NCBI GenBank assembly: GCA_009617715.1
Contig: VTFK01000008.1
Coordinates: forward strand, 496,001 to 560,000
DNA: 64,000 nt
Source of the DNA: Plectrocnemia conspersa
Taxonomy: Eukaryota > Arthropoda > Insecta > Trichoptera > Polycentropodidae
Direction of reading: 5' to 3'
Every line of letters begins with the position of its first letter. Position 1 is the first letter of the stretch. Positions 13,582 to 31,700 of the stretch are shown here, in pieces. Under the pieces are notes generated by a model. That model saw only the letters and a list, made by a program, of their open reading frames with translations, made no database searches and had not been told where the DNA came from. The translations under genes were made by a program, and so were the position numbers.

Positions 13582-13969
13582 CAATGAAATCTCTTTGTAA
13601 CGAATACCGAGATAACGAAATTCCCACTATAACGAATCTTCAATTTGTCACCGAAAATTTTTCATACAAAATGTTTTCATGATAACAGAAAACTGATATT
13701 TTATCAGAATTTAAAAATGACGTTACAACTTAACACTGTGCCGGATGTGTTCACAAGCGACATTCAAAATGTTTCGCCGACCTTCAAACTTTTTTTTAAC
13801 AAATTTAATTGTGTTAAAAATGGACAAAAAACAATCTGTAAGGGGTAATTTTGATGCTCTAATAATATGGTTATTAAAAATAAAAACAAAATATATCATC
13901 TTCCTGATATTCAATATAACGAATTTTTTTCTTCGGTCCCGTGAGCTTCGCTATACTGATATTTCACTG
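13582..13969. mobile_element. pogo/Tigger-like deletion derivative with TA target site
   Basis: Ends CAATGAAATCTCTTTGTAAC and GCTATACTGATATTTCACTG are imperfect inverted repeats (right end reverse-complemented: CAGTGAAATATCAGTATAGC). TA flanks both sides (13580-13581, 13970-13971). Inside, ATGGACAAAAAACAATCTG resembles the start of a CENP-B-type transposase (MDKKQS) but stops soon. The ORFs here are remnants. Confidence 0.75.
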
Positions 13970-15999
13970 TATTAGGTTTTCATATGAAGTGAATTTTTTA
14001 GTGATGTATAAAATATATTTTGTAATATGTTCCATCTATAGAAATGTTATTTTGCCAACGTCTTAATATTATCAAAAATATTTATTCTTAGAGGTTGTAA
14101 ATTATCAGAGACTTACAATATCACTCTAATTATTATATTTTTTATTTTCAATGAATAAAAATAATATAATCAGTAGGGTAAAGGGTAGAAAAATATAGGT
14201 AATAAGGAAAAAAAATCTAGTACTTATTAATTTAATTTTGTAACACTAATTCTCGCAAATTTTCTATGCATAGTTGTAATTTCCCTACAATTTGACTCTG
14301 CTCTAATAGTCTCGCCTGGTTACAGAATCGACCGATGAATAATTCCCCCAGAATGCTATCCTACTATCACCATAATTTTTCTGATATCTGATATCTTCTG
14401 GTCATCATAAAGAAACCATCTCTTATCGCAGGTAACGATTCTTCTCAAGAATGGCTCTCTATTGCTTTCGAGAACTAACAAAGAACAGACTTTAATATGT
14501 TGCTGTTTTGCCATTTATTCAGTTCATGCGGTACCCATTTATCTATTTCTTTTACCTTTTATATGCCAACCAAATATCATAAACCAGTTGCAGGGAAACC
14601 TTTATGTTTGCTGCAAGTGTTTGAGCATATTTATGGATTAGCTAAAACAGTGCTTCTCAATATTGTTCATCAACAGCAGATTGAGATGTTCCATTGGATT
14701 CATTTTCAATGGTAACATCGACAATAAAAAAAATCTCAAACTAATATTTTACAGTTCTCTGACTAACAGAACATATGCCAAATCTTAAAAAAAATATTTC
14801 TTGTGAGCTGCGCCGTATTGTGTTTCAGTTTAAACTGTTGACATAGCAATGAGACAAAAAAACAATATAAAAAAATTAAATACTCACTCTTCGTAAAATA
14901 AATTAATAATAAATTTATTTTGATCACATTTTATTTCTGACTAAATAAAAATCGGCCACTTTATATAGAACAACCTAGCTAAGTTTAACTTAAATAATAT
15001 TAATTAATACGGACTAACTTCTGACAAATCAAATTTTATTACATTTGTCTTGGTTGAAAAAAATATTCACAATATTAGGTGGTTGAAAATATAATTAATA
15101 ATATACAATTAAAATATATAAAAGAGCTATTGCTTATAAATATTTATAAGATTTTAATACTCAAGATATGTTACTATGATTTTTTTTATTATTATATATT
15201 GACGGTATTTACTATGAACTGAATATAGCTAATTAGTAGGGTTTTTTTCAATATACTATGTACACCCAACTTAGGTTTTTTAATATTTTTTTTAGAGTTG
15301 TTTATTGTAGATTTCGTTATAATTTTTATTATATTATCTTGTCTTTCAACGTCAAGTTTAGTAGTTTTCAAGTTTCAATAATAATTGAAACATCTATTTA
15401 AGATAATTTTAATAGAAAAAAATAATGTATACATTTAAATATATTGAAAAGCTTGGAAGACATGTCTTATATGTTTTTTTTAACGTTTGGCATTGTAGAT
15501 TTTATGTTATTAAAATCTTCTTGAGAATACAGTAAAATTCGAGAGGTTGCTGTTTCATAAAGTTATGGAAGAGATAGGTTAGACAAGTGAAAACTTCGGT
15601 TACATTTTACATGACCTTAATATAAAATATCCTTTGTATATAACTAAAAAATAATTACAAAATTGTCTGTATTTTTAAAATATAATATAATACTATTTTT
15701 TTCTGTTAAAAATCTAAGAAATGCATATAAATATATCTATATAAAATATAAAATACATAATCCCCTACATAAAAAATGCTTCCCTTAATCACTATGAAAC
15801 TTAATAATATTTAAAATAAAATTGTATATATACTATATATACATAGAACTTGCCATTAAAATCTAAAAAAATATTGCGTACGATACTATAATTTATTATA
15901 AATAATGCTAATTATATTTTTTTTATAAAAAAAACACATTTAAGTATTTCTCATATTTACAATTCAAATGATCAATTTGTCATACATCAGCGATCGTGT

Positions 16000-16280
16000 A
16001 TAAACTGAGATGCCTTCCGATATCTGGCCGTCCATCAGATATCTCTCTGGTTCCTGACAGGAAGCCATCGCGGCTGCGTTATTAACGCTGTCAGGAAAAT
16101 TCAGGAAGTGCACATCGTCAATCTCTCGCCCCTGAAAGTGATATTTTCATATGGCAGCGACTAAAATTATAGTATTTGTACAGAAGCTACTATGATGTCG
16201 GCACCGGAAGTCGCCGCCATTGTGGAAAAAGGCGCAAATTTGCCGCGCCGGAAAATCGCAGAGCATAAAACGGATGTCTA
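16000..16280. promoter_or_regulatory. GC-rich island with 10-bp inverted repeat (candidate regulatory element)
   Basis: TTCCTGACAG at 16051-16060 and CTGTCAGGAA at 16088-16097 are perfect inverted arms 27 bp apart. Around them lie CATCAGATATCTCTCTGG and GTCGCCGCCATTGTGG. No ORF and no match elsewhere in the window. Confidence 0.3.
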
Positions 16281-18119
16281 AAGTAAATAATCGTAAATAT
16301 TTACATATAATATTTATTTATATACCGGTACAAAATCTGGATATAAATACTCAGATATATAATATTATATACGTGTATAAAAATGATTTTGATAAATTAA
16401 GCCATTCATTCTTAATCAACAAGTTGATCAATCAAGGGTTTTCCGATGAACTAACTTTCGTAATTACTTGAAGAATCATCGACACTCAGTTTATTTTTAT
16501 CTTTACAATATGATTAAGATTCACGGTGGAAAACGAAAACGACAGCATTAATAAATGCCACGTAACATTTTCTAGAAACGGTATTCTCATAAAGAAAACG
16601 TTTACAAAATTTCACTTTTTGTTTAAGGTAAAATTGTAATCCTTTCCTACTCGATTTTTTGCATACTTTTGAGTAAAGGTCGATTTTAAATTTATTGTTT
16701 TATCTCGTTTCAAATTCCTTCTTGAAATCAAGGAATACTTCTCCAATCATCTTGTTTGGATCACCACTTTCAATTTTACTATTCACAAACTAAAAAAATT
16801 GATTGAAATAAAATAAAGCGGTACTCAATTTCCTCTAAAGAATTTAATTAAATAACATAAGTTCTAGTATAGATATCCAAAAATATTTCACTGCACAGCT
16901 TTGATGTTTTATTTGATAAAAACAGTTTTTATTGCTAAAAATAAAAAAAAAACATTCATCACAGGCAAATTGACTATATCTGATTTAACGTTAAATTGCA
17001 GTTTCATCATAAAACAAAATTTCATTTCAACAAAATACTATATATGTGTGTCATTCTTATGAGCAAAAATTTTAAAGGCTTCTTTCATAATGCCACTTTT
17101 TCAAGGTAGACATATATTTTATTAAATAAGAATTAAACAGGTCTTTCTCCAAAAAAATCAGCAAAATATATTAGTATTTTTTCTAATGAAAAAACAGTTT
17201 TAAATTGAATATCAATGGTCATGATAAATTTAATATTTATTAAATTCACTTTTGGATAAAAAAAAAATGTAATACTTATTTCAAAAAATATTTTAGACCT
17301 TTCTTTTGAATTCTTTGAAAACAACACTATTTTTTTTTTTACTTAACTTAATTATTTTTTACACCAAGACAAATATACAGACTCTACTGTCCAACTAATT
17401 ATGTTCCACTATGACCGTACGTTTCTAAACAAACTCGTCTAAAATTGCTGCAACATGATGTTTTAGTGCATCCACTAAATAGTACAGACCTTGCTCCTTA
17501 ATACTATTATTTTTTAAGACTATTAAAGGTTTATGGAACTCATTTTTTGACAGATTTGAACTCATAACAAAACCACTTGTATTACTAACAAGTTCAGGAA
17601 TTCTTCAAGAAATTAATCTTTCAATCACCATAAAAATAGATGAAAATCATTGATCACAATAACACATACACGAATGGTTAAACATATATATTATATAGCA
17701 CCTTCACTAAATTTATCTTACAACTTTTGTACAATTTCACTGCACTTTATTTTTTGCTTAACGCAAAATTAAATGCAATTTTCATCATTTAATTTAATAG
17801 CATTTTCAAAATAAAGTAATCGCTGATTGTGACAAAATGCGTTGTCTTAACATTTTTGTCAAACAACTGATAGTGGTACCAACGTAAGAAAAAAATATTA
17901 ACTCTGCCGAGAACAAAAATATATGTGCTGAAAATAACTCATAAGGATTTTAGTTACCCCGGTTAAAAAAAATATGAATTTTGTTCCTCACATTTTGTAA
18001 AATAAATACCAGCTACATTTTTACATCTAAAATTGTCAGTGTTTGCTAAATTAATTCAACAACACTACCCCCCTTTATTTACATTTTTAATTACACTCCC
18101 CAGCGCTAACAACGACATT

Positions 18120-18440
18120 TTTTTGCAACGGAACTCTACCGAGGCATAGACAAGCCATCAGCCGACCAGCCGGTGAAAATTCCTTTGGAGAGTCCAAAAT
18201 GCAAAGTCGGCTCGCGTTAAATATGCGCTAAGGGGGAAGCGCAGGGCGGCGCCAGGTGGGCGCGCCCTCCCCCCACCCCTCGCCGCGATAAGGCCGCCCA
18301 TAAATCCGCAAGCCGCTAGAAGTTAACGGCCGATACGCGCCCTAACCGCCCGCCCTGGCGATAAAGTATTTTTATTGCCCCCGACTTTTTCACGCATTTT
18401 CCACTTTAAAACGAGCCCCATACACTCACTAAAAATAACG
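18120..18440. promoter_or_regulatory. GC-rich island 2.4 kb before the homeobox exon (candidate enhancer)
   Basis: About 320 bp of dense GC in an AT-rich intron. It includes GGCGGCGCCAGGTGGGCGCG with an E-box CAGGTG, CGATAAGGCCGCCCATAAAT, and TTTTTATTGCCCCCGAC with a Hox/Cdx-like TTTATTGC. It is unrelated to the repeats of the window and has no open frame, which suggests selection on non-coding DNA. Confidence 0.35.
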
Positions 18441-19099
18441 CGCAAGCAGCACGAAAAAATGCTAGCAGTGGTAACCAACTACTAAAGAAGTTTGTATATT
18501 TAAATTTGCAGCAAAATAGTCATAACATAATCACATATAAAAAACGGCAATTTACCTAAGGAATATTAATTTTAACTTAGGAATATGAATAATGTATTCA
18601 GTAAATATATAGTTTTTTTTTGATTGGATTTTTTATGAGTGGCGTTTTTTGTGTAGTTTTTTCTTAAAGAAAGAGGAACTAAAAATATTTTTAATGTACT
18701 ATATTATGTTTTAAACAATTTAATTTTAAAAGTCAGAGTCAATTAAAATAAATTCTGACATTAAGTATTTCTTATTTTTCGATGATTTCCATTTGAGAAA
18801 TTGATCCCAATTTCTCAAGAATTCTCGAAAAATTTGGACATATATATAATTACATATACAGTATGTATTGTTTATATTGAAAATATTTTTATTGATTTAC
18901 TTTATAACAATCTAGATCAATACTTATGCATGTGAATTAATAGTTAATAATGAAAATATAAGCGAACGCAAATAATACTAAAATATTTTTTAAAACATAT
19001 GAGCACATAATTATTACATTATGAGATAATATTTTTATTCTGCCAATTAAAATATAATGCCTCTTTAATTAAGTTATATCATATGATGTTTATTATATA

Positions 19100-19830
19100 A
19101 TATGATATTTTCCCTCACATTTTGTAAAAATGACAATATCTAATCGTATGATTTTTATAGCACTAACTTTGCCAAAAAGTTAAAAATTTAATAATTCTCA
19201 AATCATAAATTCTTTAATTTAAATATTTGCTAAATATAATATGTTCAAGGAATTTAAAACGAAACGATTGTTAATCATAATTTCTAGAGTCGTTCATAAA
19301 ACGCGGGAGTGTTTATTTGATATACCTGTCTCTTTTTTCACTACCTGCTCTGTTGCAGCTGTGAATTCAACTTTTTTAAATTGCAATGGTTAACATTTTA
19401 AAAATATTCATATAAATTTAATTTTTGACAAAAAAAACAATATTAATAATAAGTCTTCATATTTTCTATTTATTGAAAAATTATAATTTTGCATTTTTTT
19501 CGGAAAATAAAACGACATAAAGAAACATTAATTGCTATTCAATTTTTGGGGACAACAAACTCCTGGCTGTGGCACTCAAGAATATGTTCAAAGAAGTCAA
19601 AATAAAATATTTTGCTAACCGTTATACCTAGAGTTGGTCATAAAACTTATATGTTTTAGGAGTGTCAATCAGAAATCCCTGTCCATTTTCATACTATCTG
19701 CTCTAAATACCTACAGTTGTAAATATATCAGATTAAAGCTACTATTAGTCTTAAAAATTACAGTGGTTGTAAACTATTAAAAAATATTCGTATAGATTTA
19801 ATTCTATATATATTTTTTTTTATTTATAGC
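19100..19830 (-). repeat. Unnamed repeat family B, two tandem diverged copies in inverted orientation
   Basis: The two halves (about 19280-19480 and 19630-19820) repeat GAGT-GTCATAAAAC, GGAGTGT, CCTGTC, CTACCTGCTCT-like, GCAGCTGTGAATTC-like and AAAAATATTC-TATA-ATTTAAT modules in the same order. They match copies 1 and 2 reverse-complemented. Confidence 0.65.
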
Positions 19831-19839
19831 TTTTTTAAA

Positions 19840-20460
19840 TCACGTATTTTTTGGGTTAGAATATAAGCGGCCAGAATAAATATTAAGTGGTCGGAATTTA
19901 TATTAAATGGTTAGAATTTAAATTTAGCTGGTTAGAATTTATATTAAATGGTAAGATTTTTTCAGTTGGTAATAGGGTTACTATTGGTACTATTGGTCGA
20001 TCTGTTTTTTTTTTATCAATGTGTTTTAGGGCTAATTTGTTTGGTTGAGCTCGCAATATTGTCAGATGGCAATACAACACGCCAAGCGCCGCCGCTCTGT
20101 CGTTATTACCGCTTCGTTTGTCGTTCTGAATACCTTCGCGTTCATTGGGTGTTCAATTTCTAACCAACGCACACTCGCACCTAGCCTGTTTAATATTTTT
20201 TGTGAGAGTGAGATATTTCTAAAAGAAATAATTTATTGCCAATTTATATTTATAAATGTGTTTTTTAATTCACGTGATCGTCGTATATTTTAATGATAAT
20301 CGTCCTATATTTTTATTCCGACTGTAATCTATATTATTCTAAACATTTGATATTTATTCTAACCATGAATAATATAATTATGACCACTCATTATTTTAAT
20401 TCTGATCGTCTTATATTTTTAATCTTATATTTTGACTATTAAATTTGTTGCCTTTTTTTA
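19840..20460. repeat. Element with clustered subterminal repeats just upstream of the Pax6 homeobox exon
   Basis: The left side (19855-19965) has at least four imperfect copies of a 20-21 bp unit, TTAAATGGTTAGAATTTATA. The right side (20280-20450) has the complementary type: TAATCGTCCTATATTTTTAT, TATTCTAACCATGAATAATA, CTGATCGTCTTATATTTTTA. A GC-richer core (20045-20190) lies between. Opposed subterminal repeat clusters suggest a foldback or other non-autonomous DNA transposon. No clean target-site duplication was found. Confidence 0.5.
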
Positions 20461-20809
20461 AAGCTTCTATGCAGTAATGAGATGAACATACTTTGTCTAA
20501 AAAATTTGCATTTAATTTTTAATTCAGATTTTAGCAAGATGCATGATTATAATTAAAAAAATCAATTGTCTGGTTAATAATTTTAAATTATTACTTTAAT
20601 ATTAAAGTGTAAAAATTGATTAATCGCTTAGCTTCGAAAGTAGCCTTCAATATATATATATATATATTGACAAGCTGTGAAAGGATAATATATTAAATTA
20701 AAAATATATTTATAAAAAAAAATGGTAAAAAGCAAACGTTATTTTATTAATAAATTATTTATTATTTAATTAGCCATGTTATTAAATATTTTTTTGATGA
20801 TTTTTTCAG

Positions 20810-25216
<4,407 letters not shown>

Positions 25217-28137
25217 CCCTGGTGGCAGTAAGCGAAAGTTAACCGATGAATATTTTCGTGAAACTGCATTTAATCCGGGCGAAGAACAGCGGCCGTCCTT
25301 TGTGAACATAGGAACTGTGCTTTTGTGTTTTTATCTTAGAACAGAACGAGCAAAATTCAATTATTGTTGAATTATTTTTCTTTGTAATAGTAAAATGATA
25401 AGTATGTTTGTTTTATATTTAGATTTATCAGCACAGTATACAAATTGTAAAAGTACAAGAAGCACTAATTTTGTTATATGAATTGAGTGCAAACTAAATT
25501 GTTCTATTCTACTGCAATATTTATTAATAATTATGACGTCTAGAATAAATATCAGTTATTTTTATGTGGTTTATGGAAGATATGAAGGTGAATCAAATAA
25601 AAACCTTGAATATTTTTTAATGTGTTTAAAATCACATCAAGTTGTATGTTGCTTTAAATTCTATCATTCTTATAGATTAACATCAATCAAAGAAATGTCC
25701 AAATTCAAGCAAAAATCATTTTAGTATACTGTAGCATGACTTTTATTGTTAGGTCATAATATGATCAAAAATGTTAAAAAATTATTAATGATTCAATGCT
25801 TCTTGTATTTTACTCAAAAGTAAATAATTGTGAACTTCTGATTTGATTCTAGACGTCTTGATTGTTTCATTATAGATATGATTTATTTAGTTTGAAGAAC
25901 ATTATCACCATATATGTATTTTAAACAAAGATCCTACAGCAAAATCGTGTTAACTATTGTCATTTGTATTTTTCATATCTATTGAAAAATCTACAGATAT
26001 AATAAATCCATAATTTATTCATAACATATCAATTTGTTCCATTATTGTTGTTTCTTATATATTGATGTATATTTAAAACACACAATTGTAATCATTGAAA
26101 AATAGTGATGCAACTTTTCTAATTCCGTATGTATCACAGATAAAGCTGAGTGAAAGCTTTTCATTATGTTTATTTGATAAAGTCTTTACATTTTATTCCG
26201 CGTGTCTATATCTTCTTTATTTTTATATCTTATCACTTGAGTCTTGGTCAGCTATTTTACAATTTGTCTATTCATATCAAATTAAAATCTAAAAAATTAA
26301 CTATCATACATAAATATTCTTTATGATTGTAAAAAGCGATGTATACTATATCTATATTCTTTATAATTTATAACTAAACACACAAACTTAAATTCTGTAT
26401 AACTTCCTATAGAAAGCTACTTTTTATTATTTGTTACTTGTATTCATCAGAGATATAAGAATATCAGTTAACACATACTTGCCGGATCTTTTAATTTATT
26501 CAGTTCAAATTCATATGAACCAGTTAACGATGATAATTCAAGTCGGATTAAAGAAGATTGGAAATGATTCGCTAAAAACCATATTGTAAATACATTTGAT
26601 GGTTGTGTATCAAATTTAGTATTAAAAAATGAATGCTACGCATTTCTTAAATTATATAATTATATTATTAAAAATAATTTTTACACATAATATATCTTTT
26701 TCCGTCAGAGTGAGACTTGGTATTGTATTATAAAATAAGATTCAGTTCTTGCATAACTTATAGATATTCCTCTGCTCTAAAGAGTGAAACACTGTGATTA
26801 GTTGATAATGAAAGTATTAAATGAAAAGAAAAAATAATTTGATACCTTTGTCGTGTGCAGTCACGTTATAATTATTTTAACTCGGTTAAATGTATTAAGT
26901 TTAAGTATCATAAAATAATATTGACATAGCAATAACCGTTTTTATTTGTATTTTTTGAAGTGTCTAATAACCGATCGCTTCACGCTTACTTAATTTATAA
27001 TACAAAGTGATCATTCCGTCGTTTGCCGTATACATAATCATTGTATTATATAAAAAATAATACATCCTTATCGTTAATTGCTATGCCAATATGAAACATA
27101 TCATAAAATTTACTATAAATGTAATATAGTTAAAGAGAATATTACAATTTTATCTTAGATAGGTGTGTCTGTTAATTTCTACATGTGTAATAACCCTTTC
27201 GCCGCCGCGTGTCGTGTCACAAAATGTAATATCATTTGTGTATGCTTTGAATTTGTGTAAATATTTTTTAACTTGTGTTACCATTTAATTAAATCGGTTC
27301 AATGTGATAAAACATAAAATTTTCACATAAATGTAATGAAATAAAAAGAAAGTTCTGTTTCATTATTGTTATTTACTTTTTTTTATATGTATATGATAAA
27401 ATAAAATTGTAAAACAAATTACATATGTAAGAATGTATACATATGATTTTGTAATTACTTTAGTCATCCGTAATCATGAAAGTAATACATAATAAAACAC
27501 TATGTTTTACAAGAAACTTACACTAGTTTTAATGATGGTTAATTCAAATTGTTAATTTACATCGATGAACACTGGGGATGTCTTTTAAAATTACATATCA
27601 CAGAAATAGTTACATACGTTCTAAATCTTAATGTAAATTTAGACAATTTAATTGCAAACATTGACTCGCAAATGAGTATTTTTGTTTCAAATAAATAATA
27701 ATAATTATAAAACATGCTTGAAATAATTTTACTGGAAATAGATTCAATTTTATAGGTACTCATATTACCTTTAATTTTATAGCAATTTATTAAATGACAG
27801 ATGACATAAGTCGATATTTGTACTATAGAGTAATATAATAATATTACAAAGACAAACTGGTTATTGTTGGTATTCAAAGTTTACAATTTGTACATATTGC
27901 TTATTAATAAGGCACAATAATTTACAAAAATTACATCTAAAATTTATTAAAAATATGTCAATTCAGAATTAGTACTTCAATACTTGGTAAATATGAATTA
28001 CTTATGAGAATAAAATATAAACGTATTTAATAAATACGTTTTTGTACCATTATACCATAACTTAAATTAGCTAAACAAAATATATACATAATGCTAATTT
28101 AAATGCAGTCTTCAAAAGTACTTTCTTACACTAAGAT
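25217..28137. other. Convergent 3' UTR zone between Pax6 and ZC3H11A-like gene
   Basis: AT-rich DNA between two facing stop codons. Plus-strand AATAAA-type signals occur near 25595, 27351, 27398 and 27491, but the real poly(A) site of either gene cannot be chosen by eye. The small ORFs here are AT-rich chance frames. The two 3' UTRs could overlap. Confidence 0.6.
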
Positions 28138-28787
28138 CTATATTTTCAATATATCATCTTCGAAAAGATCATCCAAAGATGGATTTCCCGCGCCTGTACA
28201 ACTCGATACTACATCAGGTACGTTACTGTCTAACAATAAGCTTTGCTTAATTGTATTACTGTCTTTAATAATATCGCACCTACTTTTCTGTATATCAGAC
28301 AGAATCACCGTGTACTCGTCCATTATATAATCGTTAGAATCGCTCGAAGTTGTTGTATCGATAGAATTATCTTGATCCAATTTCTCGCTGCTCAATTTTG
28401 TTTTGGTTAACATCCTATAATCAATCTTAGGAGTAGATTCCACTTTTATATCAATATTGAAGTCAAGCTTTCTTCTTTTAGTCGCTCGTATCTCATCTAG
28501 AGTTAATATTTTAAAGTTGTCCGATTTTGAAATCGTTCTTTTGGGAGCTTGCCGGAATTCATTCTCGATTTCATCTAAGCTCATTGCCACGTGTCTTTTA
28601 GACAGTTTTCTATCGCTCTTATCATCAGCACTGTTTGAGGGTTGATATGTCGATATTTCGATGGAATCATACGAATAAAAAGCAGCAGATTCTTCTTGAA
28701 TCTTCTCGAGACGTAACTGCTCTACAGATTTGATCCTGAAGCTTTCTTTTACTGGAGTCAAGGACGGCATACTTTCTGAATCAGATT
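28138..28787 (-). CDS. ZC3H11A: ZC3H11A-like terminal coding exon
   Basis: Acceptor TTATTTGCAG at 28788. A 216-codon open stretch begins ESDSESMPSLTPVKESFRIK and ends DDLFEDDILKI with TAG at 28138-28140. It carries the two SVEQLRLEK / TLDEIRATKRRK helices typical of the ZC3H11A middle region. A Ser/Asp-rich stretch near SIDTTTSSDSND is probably disordered. Confidence 0.93.
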
Positions 28788-31700
28788 CTGCAAATAATAA
28801 ATAAAAAATATTAATAGCTTATTTAACATTAATAGTTTATTGTTAGAAATATGTTATTTTTTTTAGCAAGGCGATAAATTATTCGGCCACAGCAAATATC
28901 ATTTTACTATCTTTTCCACTTCAAAAAATCAGATATTAAAAATAACTTATTGAATAAATTACAACATTCATAAGTGATATATTTTATTTTTGATTTGCTT
29001 GTTATAACATACCTATAAATCCTCAAAACGTAATTTTTTGTACATATTTGATTCCAAGCTCCAGATTTAAACATTATCCTAGCTGTGGGATCTCCGTTTT
29101 ATTAATTTTCCAAGCGAGCCAATTACTGCAATCTAACAAATAAGTTATTCCAAATGATTTTCGTCTTGAAGTACTGGCGTTGTCAAGACTCCCACATGTG
29201 CAGAAGCGATGATAACAGAAAAGGATAAAAGGATTGGGCGTGTGTTAAAAAGGGGAAATAATCACAAAAATCATATGAAATAATTTATTTATTGAATTAT
29301 TATTTACTTTCTATTTCCATAACAATGCTCACATAAAACAATACTTTTTAAAATAAACAAACACTTAAGTTTAATAAAAATGAAATTAAACCGTCATACT
29401 GTACATAGGTATATAATAGGTCTAGAGGTTTCGTTGAAATGAAAATAAAAAAAAATCGTTCCAATACTAAAAATATGTCAACAGTATAGAAACGCAAAAA
29501 AAAACATATTTTGCTACAAAAACATGTTATTGAACAGCTTAAACATCCAACTGGATCATTTCTCATAATGCATTCCTCCAATTAAAGGGACAACCCAATT
29601 TTTTAATTATGTACTATTTTTTTTAATTCGTCACACGAATCGTACACACACACATTATATGGTTGCATCAGCGTCAATATTCATTATACACTTTTTTATG
29701 TGCATGCACATTCTCATCATGGCATAAAATCAATCCTCAAAATCTTCAACAATTTAGCCATTGCCGGTGCTAAAGTCACAATCATAGATCTGGTAATTTT
29801 TTTTATTAAATAGAATTAATGTATATAAATTGTTTTTACGCATATATTTTACATAAATATGATGAAAACCTTCGAAGCTACCATTTCCCCTCCCCAATCA
29901 AAAATAAAGCGCACACAACACAAAAAATTCAATCCAGAACAGAATCGTTCGTTCATAGGTCGCATTACACAATATCATATATTTGCGACGCTTTATTATA
30001 AAGAAATCAATTTTATCCAGCAAAAAAATTAGATTCAAGATTAAAGAAAAAGAACAACAACTATAAAAAAAAAGTAATATTGGAATATTACACAACAAAA
30101 ATGTTAAACTTTACTTTTTAATAACATAAAAAAATAAAATAAAGCACATTTAAACAACATATTTAGCAACAAACTCAACAAAATCAAATAAACTCTCGAT
30201 CCACTCTCCTATTCCAAAACCCAGCTCTATTATAATCCGATCTAAATTTGAACGATACATCACGTATGTGATCCTCCGACACTCCGACATTCACAAAATA
30301 TCATCAGAGCCGGACACTTATATATTTGTTTACAACCACAAATACAACTTCTTCCAACTGACTTATACATAATATAAAATCATCAGTCAATATTTTTTTG
30401 CACAGAAAACTATATAAAAGGAAGAAAAATACAATTGCACATCGTGACGAATATCAATCAGTTTCATTTATATATATAATATATATACAGCAGAGCTTCT
30501 CTATAACTAAACTGGGTGAAAGAAAATAGCGATTGTATATTATCTATAGAAAATATTTTAGAATAATCGTGAAAGCGTTCTAGGGAGTGTTTCTAACATT
30601 ATATAATTTTTAAGAGTTAAGTTTGTACTAAACAATTTCTTTTATATATTTATTAAATATATATAAATTGTACATCATAATAACATATTACTTTTGTCCA
30701 AGAGGAATTTGATAATATATATATATATATATATTTGGATATAAGATAGAAAAATTTAACTAGTTTAATGAAAATTTCAATAGAGAAATTCCACTGTATT
30801 CGAAACGATAACATAGATTCAGCCATAGTATAAAATAAAAAGGCATATATTATTGCGATACAATATTGATTCATATTAACACATTTAAATAACAAGCGTA
30901 CGCTCGAGCATTTACAACCTGATTTTTGTCAATAGTTCAGCAATTTTTTGAAGTTTTATAATATCCAGGTACAGCGATCATGGCCTTCCGGTTATTGAGT
31001 AAAAGAAAAGTTTCACAATTCCGAACATATACATATTTTAAATATACCCTGTATCGATACAATTCCAGAGTGAAAATGTTCGAGCGTGTCGCGCTTCTAC
31101 AATATAATATTAACATAACGTGCAGCGGAAAAATATTGCATCGACGCCATAGATCAACCTCAGATAATATTCAACATACTTCACAATTATGTCATGGATA
31201 CATATAATCGTTTATGCTTCGTTAAAATTTATATAAACTCACAAACGCACATGAAAGAATAAAACAATAAATACTCATTAACATATATATATACATATAT
31301 ATGAATGGATAATTAAATAATAATAAAAATTGACGACACAAAAAATTACATCGCCATCATCGTCATAGTAAAGAATAAAAAAATCACCATTCGTTAATTA
31401 ACTATAATAAATATGGTGAGTCAAAAAAATTGAGTAAATGCAACAAATGCACTATACATCTCACTGATGCTATCGTAAGTATTAAAATCTAAATACACAC
31501 ATATGTATGTATGTATATAAAATGAATATATATACGTACGTACATACACATGAAGCAATCGTTATAATAACAATGATTAAATATGTATCATTATAAACCG
31601 TTCGCTCTTTTCATTCAGCACTAAACATGTGCTTATATTAAACATGTATGATATATATATTATTAATATTCACGTAAGCTTAATATTGTGTATATTTAAT

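Larger units (their letters stand above)
1..20809. other. Upstream or intronic DNA before the Pax6 homeobox exons
   Basis: 20.8 kb with no recognisable exon. The phase of the 20810 acceptor requires an upstream coding exon. A search by eye for paired-domain motifs (GHSGVNQLGG, CDISRIL, NGCVSKILGRYYETG) and the YDKLRLLNGQ linker found none. Contents: families A, B and C, one hAT MITE, one Tigger derivative, and isolated GC islands near 1140-1400, 4315-4455, 9790-10110, 12680-12810, 16000-16280 and 18120-18440. The many small ORFs are AT-rich noise. Confidence 0.7.

Noticed and set aside
1..20809. Search for Pax6 paired-domain exons
   Set aside because: No stretch encodes GHSGVNQLGG, CDISRIL or NGCVSKIL in any frame; these exons must lie before position 1.
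28457..28645. Plus-strand ORF of 62 codons (and 28103-28330)
   Set aside because: Antisense shadows of the last ZC3H11A-like exon.
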